From positions 50,485 through 114,484 of the forward strand of contig NZ_JAIKLE010000025.1 of assembly GCF_022267315.1 (NCBI RefSeq): a stretch of 64,000 bases of DNA, given 5' to 3'. The DNA is from Maribellus maritimus (GTDB lineage Bacteria > Bacteroidota > Bacteroidia > Bacteroidales > Prolixibacteraceae). The position numbers and the translations under genes are program-made. Under the pieces are notes generated by a model. That model did no database searches. It saw nothing but the letters and a program-made list of their open reading frames with translations, and was not told the origin of the DNA. The stretch's first letter is position 1, and the number at the start of each line of letters is the position of its first letter. This document shows positions 46,870 to 57,142 of this stretch, piece after piece.

Positions 46870-46898
46870 GCTCGAAGCAGAATTTTTCTGCTTCGAGC
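46870..46898 (+). terminator. Strong hairpin between SusD and the GH78 gene
   Basis: GCTCGAAGCAGAA (46870-46882) and TTCTGCTTCGAGC (46886-46898) form a perfect 13-base-pair stem with a TTT loop. No T-run follows, so it more likely stabilises the susCD mRNA end or partly pauses RNA polymerase than fully terminates. Its place matches that of the hairpin at 18868 in PUL 1. Confidence 0.65.
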
Positions 46899-46911
46899 TA
46901 TATACCACAAA

Positions 46912-49632
46912 ATGAAGGGGATTTTTTTGCTTTTTATAATCGCAATTCTTAGTCTGTCGTGCGCAGTAAAGAAATATGACAGTAGTATAACAGTTACTGG
47001 CTTGCGCTGCGACTACTTTGAAAATCCTCTGGGAATTGACAACCGAAATCCCAAATTAAGCTGGATAATTAAATCAACAGAAAAAAATCAAAAACAGACA
47101 GCTTACCAAATTCTGGTTGCCAGCAGCCTCAAACATCTAAATAATGAAAAGGGCGATATTTGGGATACCGGAAAAATAAAATCAGATCAGTCTTGCCAGA
47201 TTATCTATCAGGGAAAACCACTTCAATCAACAAAAAAATATTACTGGAAAGTACGCGTATGGGATAAAAATAATAACCGTTCGGAATGGAGTATCACTGC
47301 TAATTGGGAAATGGGTCTATTGAAACCGGAACAATGGAAAGCCCAATGGATTGGATTTAACAGCCAGACTGCTCCCCTATTTAGAAAAGAAATAGAAATC
47401 TCTAAAACGTTAAAAGAAGCCCGGGTATATATTAGCGGACTGGGATTTTACGAATTAAGTATAAACGGCAACAAAATTGGCGATCATGTACTTGACCCCG
47501 GACAAACCGATTATGAACAACGAACATTTTATGTTGTATACGATGTCACGCAGCAATTAAAACAAGGAACAAACGCGATTGGAATAATGCTGGGGAACGG
47601 ATGGTATAACCAGAACGTTGTGAACAGCGCCAGATATGGTTGGGGAGATGCAGTTTATGGTAAACCAAGGTTGCTATTTCAGATGCAGCTCACTTTTGAC
47701 GATGGAACTGAAAAGACCGTTATTTCCGACGAAACATGGAAAGTTTCCCCTGGGCCGGTAACCTCCAACAATCTTTACGCTGGAGAACAATACGATGCCA
47801 GACTGGAACAACCTGGTTGGAACAATTCAGGATTTAATGATAACGATTGGAACAAAGTTAGTTTGGTAGAAGCTCCCGGAGGTAAACTCGTATGTCAAAA
47901 CATCCCTCCCATAAAAAAAATGGACACCATTGCTCCTGTAAATATTACCAATCCAAAACCCGGAATCTATATTTACGATATGGGACAAAACTTTGCAGGA
48001 TGGGCAAAATTAACTGTAAATGCCGAAAAAGGAACAAAAATACAGTTGCGCTTTGCTGAAAACCTTGATAAGAACGGGTTATTGAATCCTGCCAGTACAG
48101 GTGTGTATGCAACCGGCGTTGTTCAAACAGATGGTTATACCTGTAAAGGAAACGGAACAGAGATATGGGAACTCCGCTTCACATACCATGGCTTTCGCTA
48201 TGTGGAAATGGCTGGATTTCCCGGCACTCCATCCAAAGACAATCTTAAGGGAATTGTCGTTCACTCTTCACTGCAAGAAGCGGGGGAATTTACGTGTTCT
48301 GATGAACGGTTGAACCGTCTGCATAAAACAGCTTTATGGACAGAAAAAAGCAACCTCCACAGTATTCCCACTGATTGTCCGCACCGTGAAAGATGTGGCT
48401 GGCTTGGAGATGCTTTTCTTACTTCCGACATGACCATCTACAATTTTGACGCGGCTACATTTTGGTCGAAATTCCTTGTCGACATTGAAACTTCACGCAG
48501 AGACGGAATTCCCGATAATATTGTACCGGGAAGAAGAAGCGGAGGCAAAAGTCCTGATTGGGGAGCAGCCTATATCCAGTTAACCTGGAATATGTTTCTT
48601 TACTATGGCGATAAATCAGTAATTTCAGAACATTATGATGGCATGACTTTTTTTATGAATCATCTGCAACAAATAGCCAGTAACAATATTGTTCACAATG
48701 GCATTGGCAGTCTGTTCTCCCCCAATCGTATAACACCGGAAGAAACGCCCAAAGCATTTACGTCAACCATGCTCTACTATTTCTGTGCTGATGTGATATC
48801 CCGAATGTCAAAAGCCATTGAAAAAAAGAGTGAAGCTGAAAAATTTGCTTTACTCGCGACTCAAATAAAAAACTCTTTTAATAGCAAATTTTACAATAAA
48901 GAGAAAAAAACATACGAAGGACAGGAGAAAAATGTTTTGGCACTCGCATTTAACCTTGTACCGCAAGAAGACAAACAAGCTGTCGCCAATAATCTGAACA
49001 AAGACATTATCGAAAATCATAATTATCATGTGTCCACCGGGATATTTGGAAGCAGATATATTTATGAAATTTTAGCACAATTTGGATTTGAAGAAACAGT
49101 CAAGAAAATATTACATTCCAATACTTTCCCCAGCTACGGATATTTATTTTCGCGGGGAGCAACCACTTTCTGGGAAAATTGGGGCGAATTAAAATTTGAA
49201 GACAGACTGAAAATAGATGGAGACGAACGTTCAAAAAATCATCCGTTTCAGGGCGGTTTTGATGCCTGGTTTTACAATGGAATTGTAGGAATTAAACCCG
49301 ATCCGGAAAATCCGGGATTCAAACACATCATCTTCCGCCCTCAGTTAACAAACGTTTTAGATTCTGCAAAAGCAACTTACAACTCCATTCATGGACCGAT
49401 TTCCAGCAACTGGCAGAATGCCGGCAACGAATTTAAATGGTTCGTTTCTGTTCCGGCAAATACTACGGCAACAATATTCATTCCTGCTAATAAACAAGAT
49501 TCAATTTTCAAAAACGGAAAGCCTATTAAAGAACTGAAACAGCTCCAAAATGAAACCCGTTTTAGATTTCACGAATTGGAATCTGGCGAATATTCATTTA
49601 AAGTAAAAAGAAATTCTTATCCCGAAAAATAA
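46912..49632 (+). CDS. GH78 alpha-L-rhamnosidase
   Basis: This 906-residue lipoprotein-type enzyme (LSLSC, Cys17) removes terminal alpha-L-rhamnose. It has the N-terminal Ig-like domain (AYQILVASS, KYYWKVRVWDKNN), a second sandwich (YISGLGFYELSINGNKIGD), the six-hairpin catalytic domain and a C-terminal sandwich. TDCPHRERCGWLGDA contains Asp488, Glu493 and Asp500, spaced as the catalytic Asp/Glu/Asp known from Bacillus RhaB, and GATTFWENWGE contains Glu755, the presumed base. It begins 56 bases after SusD, right behind the hairpin. The fused GH78 at 1-2602 is a distant relative. Confidence 0.93.
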   Translation: MKGIFLLFIIAILSLSCAVKKYDSSITVTGLRCDYFENPLGIDNRNPKLSWIIKSTEKNQKQTAYQILVASSLKHLNNEKGDIWDTGKIKSDQSCQIIYQGKPLQSTKKYYWKVRVWDKNNNRSEWSITANWEMGLLKPEQWKAQWIGFNSQTAPLFRKEIEISKTLKEARVYISGLGFYELSINGNKIGDHVLDPGQTDYEQRTFYVVYDVTQQLKQGTNAIGIMLGNGWYNQNVVNSARYGWGDAVYGKPRLLFQMQLTFDDGTEKTVISDETWKVSPGPVTSNNLYAGEQYDARLEQPGWNNSGFNDNDWNKVSLVEAPGGKLVCQNIPPIKKMDTIAPVNITNPKPGIYIYDMGQNFAGWAKLTVNAEKGTKIQLRFAENLDKNGLLNPASTGVYATGVVQTDGYTCKGNGTEIWELRFTYHGFRYVEMAGFPGTPSKDNLKGIVVHSSLQEAGEFTCSDERLNRLHKTALWTEKSNLHSIPTDCPHRERCGWLGDAFLTSDMTIYNFDAATFWSKFLVDIETSRRDGIPDNIVPGRRSGGKSPDWGAAYIQLTWNMFLYYGDKSVISEHYDGMTFFMNHLQQIASNNIVHNGIGSLFSPNRITPEETPKAFTSTMLYYFCADVISRMSKAIEKKSEAEKFALLATQIKNSFNSKFYNKEKKTYEGQEKNVLALAFNLVPQEDKQAVANNLNKDIIENHNYHVSTGIFGSRYIYEILAQFGFEETVKKILHSNTFPSYGYLFSRGATTFWENWGELKFEDRLKIDGDERSKNHPFQGGFDAWFYNGIVGIKPDPENPGFKHIIFRPQLTNVLDSAKATYNSIHGPISSNWQNAGNEFKWFVSVPANTTATIFIPANKQDSIFKNGKPIKELKQLQNETRFRFHELESGEYSFKVKRNSYPEK

Positions 49633-49678
49633 AATAATTTATACATTCATTAATCTGAACGAATTAAACGAATAAACC

Positions 49679-52600
49679 ATGAAACGAACGATTTATCACC
49701 CACATCTTAAATATCATTTAAAACTTTTTCTCTCTGGAGTAATTCTAATAACATTAATTTGTTATAGCTGCTCAATCAAGGAAGAAAAAAAGATTGAAAA
49801 TCTCCCAACAATAAATATTTCGGAAAATGATTTTCATTCCGTTCCTGCAGAATTCAAACCCTGGGTTTATTATTGGTGGCTTAAAGGAAATGTAACTGAA
49901 GAACAGATTACGCATGATTTGGAAGAAATGCAAAAAAAAGGCATTGGAGGATTTTTGCTGTTCGATTCCCGTGGTTATTGGGATTCTTACGATGGCAGAA
50001 CAGGCCACATTCCGGTTCCACTTCATATAAAATATGAATTTATGAGTCCAGAATGGCGAGAAATGGTTAAATACACCATGCAGGAAGCCAACCGGCTGGG
50101 ACTCAAAATGAGTATTAACATTGCCAATACAGGAGGTTCTCTTCGTGGTCCGTGGGATATGAAAGAAGACGGTCCGAAACAACTCATCTGGACTTCGACA
50201 ACCATTTCCGGTTCAAGCAAAGTATCGATTCCTATAGAAAATCCTTCTGACCAAAAATATTTTCAGGATGTTGCATTGATGGCGGTAAAAATAGAATCAA
50301 AGGAAAAACCATCTGATAAAAGCAGTGATCTAAATACAAACTGGAAAACCGTATCTACACCATCTGAAGATGCACCGGTTGCAGGCGAAATGATTAATCT
50401 TGCTGAAAAAATCGACAATGGCACTCTGCAATGGGATGCTCCCGAAGGGGAATGGCAAATCTTACGTTTTGGATTCCATGTTATCGGAGAAGAAGGCAGT
50501 GTAGATATTTTAAATACCGAGGCCGTAACAAAATATTTTCATTTAATGGGTTCTGAAATTCTGAAAGATGCAGGGCCGCTGGCGGGAACTACACTAACCC
50601 ATTTTTACAATGTAAGCTGGGAAGGAGGAGAGCCTGACTGGAGTGTAAATTTCGAAAATGATTTTAAAAAATACCGTGGTTACGACATACAACAATACAT
50701 GCCCATCCTCGCTGGAATATCATTGAAAGACAACAAAGTAAACGAGCGTTTTATGCGCGACTATTTAACAACTATCAGCGACTGTTTTAAACACAACTGT
50801 TATGAAACCATTGGAGAACTTTGCCATGCACAAGGAATGGAATGGCATTCTGAAGATGGCGGTCCATGGCCCCGCGAGGCTCCTATGTTTAAAGAAGCTG
50901 ACCAATTAACATTCTGGGGCAGAAACGATATGGCTCAGGGTGAATTTTGGTGTTCCAGTACCGATGATTTACATACAAAATCGAATGTTCGGTACACTGC
51001 CATGGCAGGGCACATTTATGAACACCCGCTGATTGCAGTTGAAGCGTTCACCCACATGGGGCGGCACTGGACAAAGTATCCTGCCTATTTAAAACCCTTT
51101 GCCGATGTTAATTTAATTGATGGGGCAAACTTTTTCATCTGGCATACATTTACAGCTTCGCCATTGGAAGTTGGTAAACCCGGTTATGAATATTTTGCCG
51201 GCACACATATAAACACCAACATTACCTGGTGGAACGAAGCCAGCAGTATTTTCAATTATCTTGGAAGATGCCAGTATATGCTCCGCAAAGGGAATTTTGT
51301 TGCTGATGTATGTTGTTATGTCAGCGATAAAAACTATGTAAGATGGGGACGGGGCGAAAAATGGAATCCAAACTCATCGCTTGCTCCCGTGAAAGGTTTC
51401 ACCTACGATCTTTTAAGTTCCGAAGTGCTTGTAAACCGTTTATCGGTAAAAGATGGCCGGCTTGTACTTCCCGACGGGATGAGCTATAAAATGCTGGTTA
51501 TCGATCTCGTAGAACCCGAAATTCCTGTTCCTGTTCTGAAAAAAATTGATAAATTGATAAACGAAGGGGCGACCATTGTTCTGGGGGAAACCAAACCGCA
51601 AAATGCGCCCGGCATTTACAACTATCCCGAAAGTGACAAAGAAATCAGTAACATCGCCAATAAACTTTGGACGCAAACTTCCGGGCAAATGCAGGTTCGT
51701 AAAATGGGAAAAGGAAAAGTTTATTCCGGAACAAACATGGAAGAGATACTGAAAGACAACCAAATCCTTCCTGACTTTGAAGGGCCGTTCGAGTATATTC
51801 ACCGGGCAGGAGACAATCTCGATATTTATTTTGTTTCCGGCGAAGGAAAAGCCGAGTGTACTTTTCGCGTAAACAATAAAAAACCAGAGATATGGAATCC
51901 TCTAAGCACTGAAGTTACAGAAGTTGCCAGCTACAAATCAACAGATGACGGCAGAACAAGCATCGTACTTAATCTTCCCAAAAATGGTTCTGCTTTTGTT
52001 GTATTCCGGGAAGAGACGGAAAAAAATCATTTTGTTTCCATTGAAGGTCCGGAATATCCGGAAACGAAGGAGAACAAAGAAGGGTCTTCTCAATTTGTAT
52101 TCTGGAAAAACGGTGATTACAACTTTACAACAGCTGATGGAAATACAAAAAAAATAGCGGCAACGGTTCCTCCTACTTCAGAAATAACAGGAACCTGGAA
52201 TGTAACATTTCATCCGGCAACCGAAGCCTTACCTTTTGAAACTGAATTTTCTCAACTTACACTTTGGAATGAAAATGCCGATGCCTCAATAAAATATTTT
52301 TCAGGAACAGCTGCCTACACAAATGCTTTTACTTTAACTGCAGAGCAGGCTGGAAGCCCTGCCATTTTGCAATTGGGAGAAGTCCACGATATCGCGCACG
52401 TATGGATTAATGAAAAAGATATGGGAATCGTTTGGACAGCGCCATGGTCTGTTGATCTTACAGGAGTTTTAAACGAAGGTCAAAACCAAATTAAAATTGA
52501 AGTTACCAACTGCTGGGCAAACCGCCTTATTGGCGATGCCGGGCTGCCGGAAAGCCAATGGACAACCAAAACCAACGTTCGCCGTGTTCCGGATCGGTCG

Positions 52601-52714
52601 GAATATAAAGCCGGGCACCAGGCTTTTTCTGCCAAAGATGAACTCATGCCTTCTGGTTTAGTTGGCCCGGTAACAATTAAGTTTGGGAAAGAAGAATCCG
52701 TTGCATTAAAATAA
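49679..52714 (+). CDS. GH106 alpha-L-rhamnosidase
   Basis: This 1011-residue enzyme starts with an export signal and a possible lipobox (ICYSC, residue 30). The GH106 domain shows YYWWLKGNVTEEQITHDLEE, GIGGFLLFDSRG, MSINIANTGGS, HSEDGGPWPREAPMFKEA and VEAFTHMGRHW, the substrate-site Glu and His regions of the family. The C-terminal GH2-like sandwich shows YFSGTAAYTNAF and HVWINEKDMGIVW. GH106 inverts alpha-rhamnosides, often with calcium. It lies 46 bases after GH78 and is a paralog of 54154-57141; their motifs differ enough that they may act on different linkages. Confidence 0.9.
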   Translation: MKRTIYHPHLKYHLKLFLSGVILITLICYSCSIKEEKKIENLPTINISENDFHSVPAEFKPWVYYWWLKGNVTEEQITHDLEEMQKKGIGGFLLFDSRGYWDSYDGRTGHIPVPLHIKYEFMSPEWREMVKYTMQEANRLGLKMSINIANTGGSLRGPWDMKEDGPKQLIWTSTTISGSSKVSIPIENPSDQKYFQDVALMAVKIESKEKPSDKSSDLNTNWKTVSTPSEDAPVAGEMINLAEKIDNGTLQWDAPEGEWQILRFGFHVIGEEGSVDILNTEAVTKYFHLMGSEILKDAGPLAGTTLTHFYNVSWEGGEPDWSVNFENDFKKYRGYDIQQYMPILAGISLKDNKVNERFMRDYLTTISDCFKHNCYETIGELCHAQGMEWHSEDGGPWPREAPMFKEADQLTFWGRNDMAQGEFWCSSTDDLHTKSNVRYTAMAGHIYEHPLIAVEAFTHMGRHWTKYPAYLKPFADVNLIDGANFFIWHTFTASPLEVGKPGYEYFAGTHINTNITWWNEASSIFNYLGRCQYMLRKGNFVADVCCYVSDKNYVRWGRGEKWNPNSSLAPVKGFTYDLLSSEVLVNRLSVKDGRLVLPDGMSYKMLVIDLVEPEIPVPVLKKIDKLINEGATIVLGETKPQNAPGIYNYPESDKEISNIANKLWTQTSGQMQVRKMGKGKVYSGTNMEEILKDNQILPDFEGPFEYIHRAGDNLDIYFVSGEGKAECTFRVNNKKPEIWNPLSTEVTEVASYKSTDDGRTSIVLNLPKNGSAFVVFREETEKNHFVSIEGPEYPETKENKEGSSQFVFWKNGDYNFTTADGNTKKIAATVPPTSEITGTWNVTFHPATEALPFETEFSQLTLWNENADASIKYFSGTAAYTNAFTLTAEQAGSPAILQLGEVHDIAHVWINEKDMGIVWTAPWSVDLTGVLNEGQNQIKIEVTNCWANRLIGDAGLPESQWTTKTNVRRVPDRSEYKAGHQAFSAKDELMPSGLVGPVTIKFGKEESVALK

Positions 52715-52738
52715 TTCATTTATAGAGTGTGCCCTGTC

Positions 52739-54112
52739 ATGAAAAAATTAAAGCTGATAATTACCATTTTTGTTTTTTTCCCTTTGCTACTCCAGGCACA
52801 GGAAAGACCCAATATTATCTTTATACTGGCCGACGATCTGGGTTACAAAGATTTAGGTTGTTATAGTAATCCGTTTAATGAAACACCTGTTTTAGACCAA
52901 CTTGCAAAAAGCGGCATGTCATTCACGCAAGCTTACGCTCATCCGGCCTGTAGTCCTTCAAGGGCTGCACTCATGACGGGTAAACATCCGGCCAGGTTAC
53001 AAATAACCACAGCCCTGGGTCTTGACAGACAAGATCCAAATTCTCCGGTTGTTGTGCCAAAGACGGTAGAAAACCTCCCCTCTTCCGAAATAACACTGGC
53101 TGAAATTCTAAAAAGAAACGGGTACAATACCGGCATGGTAGGAAAATGGCATTTGGGAGATACGGATAAAACGGGAGCTTTTGCCCAGGGATTCGACTAC
53201 AACAGGGTTATCAGCAAAAATGCACTGGATTATTACAACTACGGAATATCAAGTAACGGAAAAACTATTTTTGAAGACAATGGCTTGGAATACCTCACAG
53301 ATAAACTTACTAACTATGCTGTTGAATTTATCCAAACACAACAAAAAGAACATCCTTTCTTTTTGTATCTCGCATACTCTGCTCCTCATCTTTTAATCAT
53401 TCCGAAAGCAGAAAAAGTGAGCAAGTATATGTGGAAATACAACAAGTTTGAGGGAAAATATAACCCGTATTATGCCACAATGGTTGAAAGCATGGATGAT
53501 GGGATTGGCAAGATAATGAAAGAACTGGAACGCCTAAAATTAGACGAAAATACCTTGATAATTTTTATGTCAGACAATGGCGGTGTCGGGATGGATCAAA
53601 TAGCCTACCGCCCGACAACGATGGAACCATTACGAAAATGGAAAGGCCATGTGTACGAAGGTGGTATCCGTGTTCCACTAATTATGTCATGGAAAAAGAT
53701 AATAAAAGCAGATTCAAAAAATGAAAACTATGTAGTTATTCAGGATTTTGTACCTACCATTATGGAGTTAATTGGAGACAAAGCGATTCCTTCCGATGTA
53801 GATGGGAAAAGTATTCTTTCCACAATGTACAATCCGGCAGCCAAATTTGAAAGAGGTCCTGTTTTTTTTCATTTTCCTCATTTTAGCGGACAAGGCGGAA
53901 AACCGGCCGGGGCAGTGCGTGACGGCGCATGGAAACTGGTAGAAAATTATGAAACCGGAGAAACAGAACTTTTCAATTTAGACGAAGATATTTCGGAAAG
54001 CAATGATTTAAAATCTGAAAAACCTAAAAAGGCAAAAGAGCTTTTCAATATGCTGAAAAAATGGCAAAATGAAATTGATGCAAAAATGCCTGTAAAAAAA
54101 GACGGCAAATAA
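52739..54112 (+). CDS. S1-family sulfatase
   Basis: The ATG at 52739 (MKKLKLIITI) is chosen over a GTG at 52727, since it begins the signal peptide (to LLQAQ). The 457-residue protein has PNIIFILADDLGYKDLG (metal-binding Asp pair), the CSPSR signature with Cys71 as the formylglycine precursor, GKWHLG and FMSDNGG. It should remove sulfate esters from the glycan in the periplasm. A maturation enzyme for formylglycine is not in the window. The gene sits between the two GH106 genes (24 and 41 bases apart), so it probably acts on rhamnose sulfate or the neighbouring sugar (inference). Confidence 0.93.
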   Translation: MKKLKLIITIFVFFPLLLQAQERPNIIFILADDLGYKDLGCYSNPFNETPVLDQLAKSGMSFTQAYAHPACSPSRAALMTGKHPARLQITTALGLDRQDPNSPVVVPKTVENLPSSEITLAEILKRNGYNTGMVGKWHLGDTDKTGAFAQGFDYNRVISKNALDYYNYGISSNGKTIFEDNGLEYLTDKLTNYAVEFIQTQQKEHPFFLYLAYSAPHLLIIPKAEKVSKYMWKYNKFEGKYNPYYATMVESMDDGIGKIMKELERLKLDENTLIIFMSDNGGVGMDQIAYRPTTMEPLRKWKGHVYEGGIRVPLIMSWKKIIKADSKNENYVVIQDFVPTIMELIGDKAIPSDVDGKSILSTMYNPAAKFERGPVFFHFPHFSGQGGKPAGAVRDGAWKLVENYETGETELFNLDEDISESNDLKSEKPKKAKELFNMLKKWQNEIDAKMPVKKDGK

Positions 54113-54153
54113 ATCTTGAAAGTATATCGATGAATTAAAATTAATACCTGATT

Positions 54154-57141
54154 ATGAAAATATATTTTGCAGTAATAGTAATTCTCTTCATTGGATTTTC
54201 CGGCGCACCGGCAAAAGGACAAAACAGTGACGACTACCAAAATATTAAAAATAGTTTTCTAAATCCGCCACAGTCGGCTCGTCCAAAAGTATACTGGTGG
54301 TGTCTTAACGGAAACATTGATACAGTGCGCGCCAAACAAGAACTCCATGCGATGAAAGAGGCCGGAATTGCAGGTTTTGATTTCTTTGAAATTGGCGTTC
54401 CGCCTTCAGATACGATGATACCGGGAGGACCGGCATTTATGAGCGACCAATCTCTTCAGTTAATAAAATTTGCGGTGGATGAAGCCGGAAAACTGGGATT
54501 AACCGTTGGACTAAACCTGGCCAGCAGTTGGAATGCGGGAGGAAATTGGGTAAAACCTGAGCATGGAGGAAAATCGTTGTATTCTTCAAAAATCAGTATA
54601 AAAGGAAACGCTCAAGCTCAAAAAATAAAACTTCCTTTTCCTGAAATTTCATTTCCCAAAGAATCGCTAATTGGCGGTAATGGAGAAACATTGATACCGT
54701 TCAGCAAAAATGGCAGGCCTGAATATTACGAAGAAATAGCTGTCCTTGCCATTCCTTCCGCAATTGAAAAAGGCAAACTAGACACAGCAAATATTATTGA
54801 TGTCACCCGGCTTTTCAATCCTGAAACAGACGAGCTTAATTGGAAAGCCCCGGCAGGAGACTGGGAAATATGCCGATATGTTTGTTCCAATTCAGGGCAG
54901 CAGGTAGTTCGTCCCAGCCCGTTTTCAGCAGGTTTAACCATAGACCATTTCGACTCCACAGCCGTGGAAACACACCTCATGTATATTATCAACCGGCTGC
55001 TGCCTGTTTTAGGCGACTTTCGGAAAACAGCTTTAAAAAGCTTCTATCTTGCCAGTTACGAAGCGCGTGGTTTTGTATGGACGTCAACATTACCCGAGGA
55101 ATTTAAAAAAGTAAACGGCTACGACATTCGAAAATTTATTCCGTCATTTTTTAACCCCGAACTATTCGAAAAGGGAATTGCTGAAAAGATCCAGACTGAT
55201 TTCAAGAAAACGTTATCAGAATTAATGATCAACAACTTGTATAAAAAATCTAAAGAAGTTTGTAACCGTTATGGTTTAAAAATAAACAGCGAAGCAGGCG
55301 GACCGGGTTATCCGCTTTACAACGGGCCGGCAGAACCGTTAAAAGCGCAAGGTTCTATTGATATTCCCCGCGGTGAATTCTGGATTAACCACTCCCGTTT
55401 TTACAAGGATGGAAATGATAGTATTGATATTCTCCGTGTTGTTAAAGAAGCTGCAGCGGCATCACACATTTATGAAAAAAGGATTGTGGAAGAAGAAGCA
55501 TTTACCTCGTTTATGCACTGGCAGGAAGGTCCGTTTGACATGAAACCCTTTGGCGACCGGGCATTTTGTGAGGGAATGAACCGCGTTGTTTTTCACGGTT
55601 TCAGCCACAACATCAGCAGTTCGGGCTTTCCCGGCTATGTTTATCATGCAGGAACCCATTTTAATGACAAGCGGGTTTGGTGGTCGAAAGCAAAACCTTT
55701 TATCGATTATGTTTCAAGGATTTCCGCCGTTTTTCAGAAAACGAACTTTAAAGCCGATGTACTTTGGTATTACGGAGATAAAGTACCGAATTCTGCAACG
55801 CCTAAAAACACCCATTTTAAAGTGGGGTCGGGCTACGATTATGAAGTTATTAATACGGAAATTCTACTCGACAAACTTTCGGTAAAAAATGGGAAACTGA
55901 TTTTATCCAATGGTGCTGAATTTAGCTTGCTGGTGTTGGAAGATGAAGGAAATATAAATTCAAAAGTACTTAAAAAACTGGAAGAACTGGTAAAACAAGG
56001 AGCCGTAATTATCGGTGAGAAACCCGAAAAAATGGATGATGTTGTCGCAGAAACTGACAGAAAGAAGTTGCTTAACAATTTATGGAGCAGCGCATCAGGC
56101 CTTTCAGAAAATAAATTGCCTCCCAAAGGGAAAATATATTCGGGAATTTCTCCGCTTAAAATGTTACAAACTCTGAATATTCAGCCCGATATTGATTATT
56201 CTGGAAAAGATTCAGAGTTGATTGATTTTATTCATTCTAACAAAAACGACCTTGATTTTTATTTTATCCGAAATACACAAAATGAATGGCTTTCCCGCAA
56301 TATAAAATTCAGACAGCAGAATAAATCGCCTGAAATATGGAATCCGGTTTCCGGCGAAATTTTTCCGGCGTCTATTTTTAACAGAACAGGAGAATTTGTA
56401 GATCTTCCGCTAACTCTCCCTCCTTACGGAGCTTGTTTTGTCCTTTTCAAAAAATCTTCTCTTCCACCAAAATTTACATCCATTTCAGAAACAACTCCTC
56501 CGCTTTTCGAATACACATCCGAAGGAATTAACTTTTTGCAGGAAGGAACTTTTTCATTGGAAGGTTCAGAACAATCGCTTTCTGTTCAGAATAAAATTGA
56601 AACAAATACAATAGACGGCCCCTGGAATGTTGTGTTTGCCAAAGGTTGGGGAGCACCGGAAGAAACTGTTTTTCAGAAACTAATTTCATGGACAGAATCG
56701 CCGATTGAAGGAATAAAATATTATTCGGGAACAGCGACCTACAAAAAAACATTTCAATACGAGGCTAAAACAAAAACGGGCAATGAAAGTATCTATCTCG
56801 ACTTAGGTGAAATATCAAAAGTAGCAGATGTTTGGCTAAACGGGAAACACCTTGGCATTAGCTGGTCAAAACCTTACCGTTTCGAGATCACGAACATTCT
56901 GAAACAAGGAGAAAACACACTTACCATAGAAATTGCCAACGTATGGTCGAACCGATTAACAGGTGATGCTATTACCGGACAAAAATTTACAAATACCAAC
57001 ATCGAAACAACCATTGTGCCGGCCAAAACGATGGAATCCGGCGACCAAAAACGTTATCCATGGGCTGAAGTTCCTCTTATCAAATCGGGGCTGCTGGGAC
57101 CCGTGACCATTCAAACCTTTCATCCGGTAACCATAAATTAA
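54154..57141 (+). CDS. GH106 alpha-L-rhamnosidase, second copy
   Basis: This 995-residue enzyme has a signal peptide ending GAPAKGQ (about residue 23). It shares the GH106 layout with 49679-52714: YWWCLNGNIDTVRAKQELHA, GIAGFDFFEIG, LNLASSWNAGGNW, NSEAGGPGYPLYNGPAEP, VEEEAFTSFMHWQEGP and a GH2-like C-terminal sandwich (YSGTATYKKTFQYE, DVWLNGKHLGISW). The stretch WTEDG/HSEDGGPW of the other copy is SEAGGPGYP here, so pocket residues differ. It overlaps functionally with the neighbouring GH78 and is followed one base later by an esterase gene, so translation is probably coupled. Confidence 0.9.
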   Translation: MKIYFAVIVILFIGFSGAPAKGQNSDDYQNIKNSFLNPPQSARPKVYWWCLNGNIDTVRAKQELHAMKEAGIAGFDFFEIGVPPSDTMIPGGPAFMSDQSLQLIKFAVDEAGKLGLTVGLNLASSWNAGGNWVKPEHGGKSLYSSKISIKGNAQAQKIKLPFPEISFPKESLIGGNGETLIPFSKNGRPEYYEEIAVLAIPSAIEKGKLDTANIIDVTRLFNPETDELNWKAPAGDWEICRYVCSNSGQQVVRPSPFSAGLTIDHFDSTAVETHLMYIINRLLPVLGDFRKTALKSFYLASYEARGFVWTSTLPEEFKKVNGYDIRKFIPSFFNPELFEKGIAEKIQTDFKKTLSELMINNLYKKSKEVCNRYGLKINSEAGGPGYPLYNGPAEPLKAQGSIDIPRGEFWINHSRFYKDGNDSIDILRVVKEAAAASHIYEKRIVEEEAFTSFMHWQEGPFDMKPFGDRAFCEGMNRVVFHGFSHNISSSGFPGYVYHAGTHFNDKRVWWSKAKPFIDYVSRISAVFQKTNFKADVLWYYGDKVPNSATPKNTHFKVGSGYDYEVINTEILLDKLSVKNGKLILSNGAEFSLLVLEDEGNINSKVLKKLEELVKQGAVIIGEKPEKMDDVVAETDRKKLLNNLWSSASGLSENKLPPKGKIYSGISPLKMLQTLNIQPDIDYSGKDSELIDFIHSNKNDLDFYFIRNTQNEWLSRNIKFRQQNKSPEIWNPVSGEIFPASIFNRTGEFVDLPLTLPPYGACFVLFKKSSLPPKFTSISETTPPLFEYTSEGINFLQEGTFSLEGSEQSLSVQNKIETNTIDGPWNVVFAKGWGAPEETVFQKLISWTESPIEGIKYYSGTATYKKTFQYEAKTKTGNESIYLDLGEISKVADVWLNGKHLGISWSKPYRFEITNILKQGENTLTIEIANVWSNRLTGDAITGQKFTNTNIETTIVPAKTMESGDQKRYPWAEVPLIKSGLLGPVTIQTFHPVTIN

Positions 57142-57142
57142 A

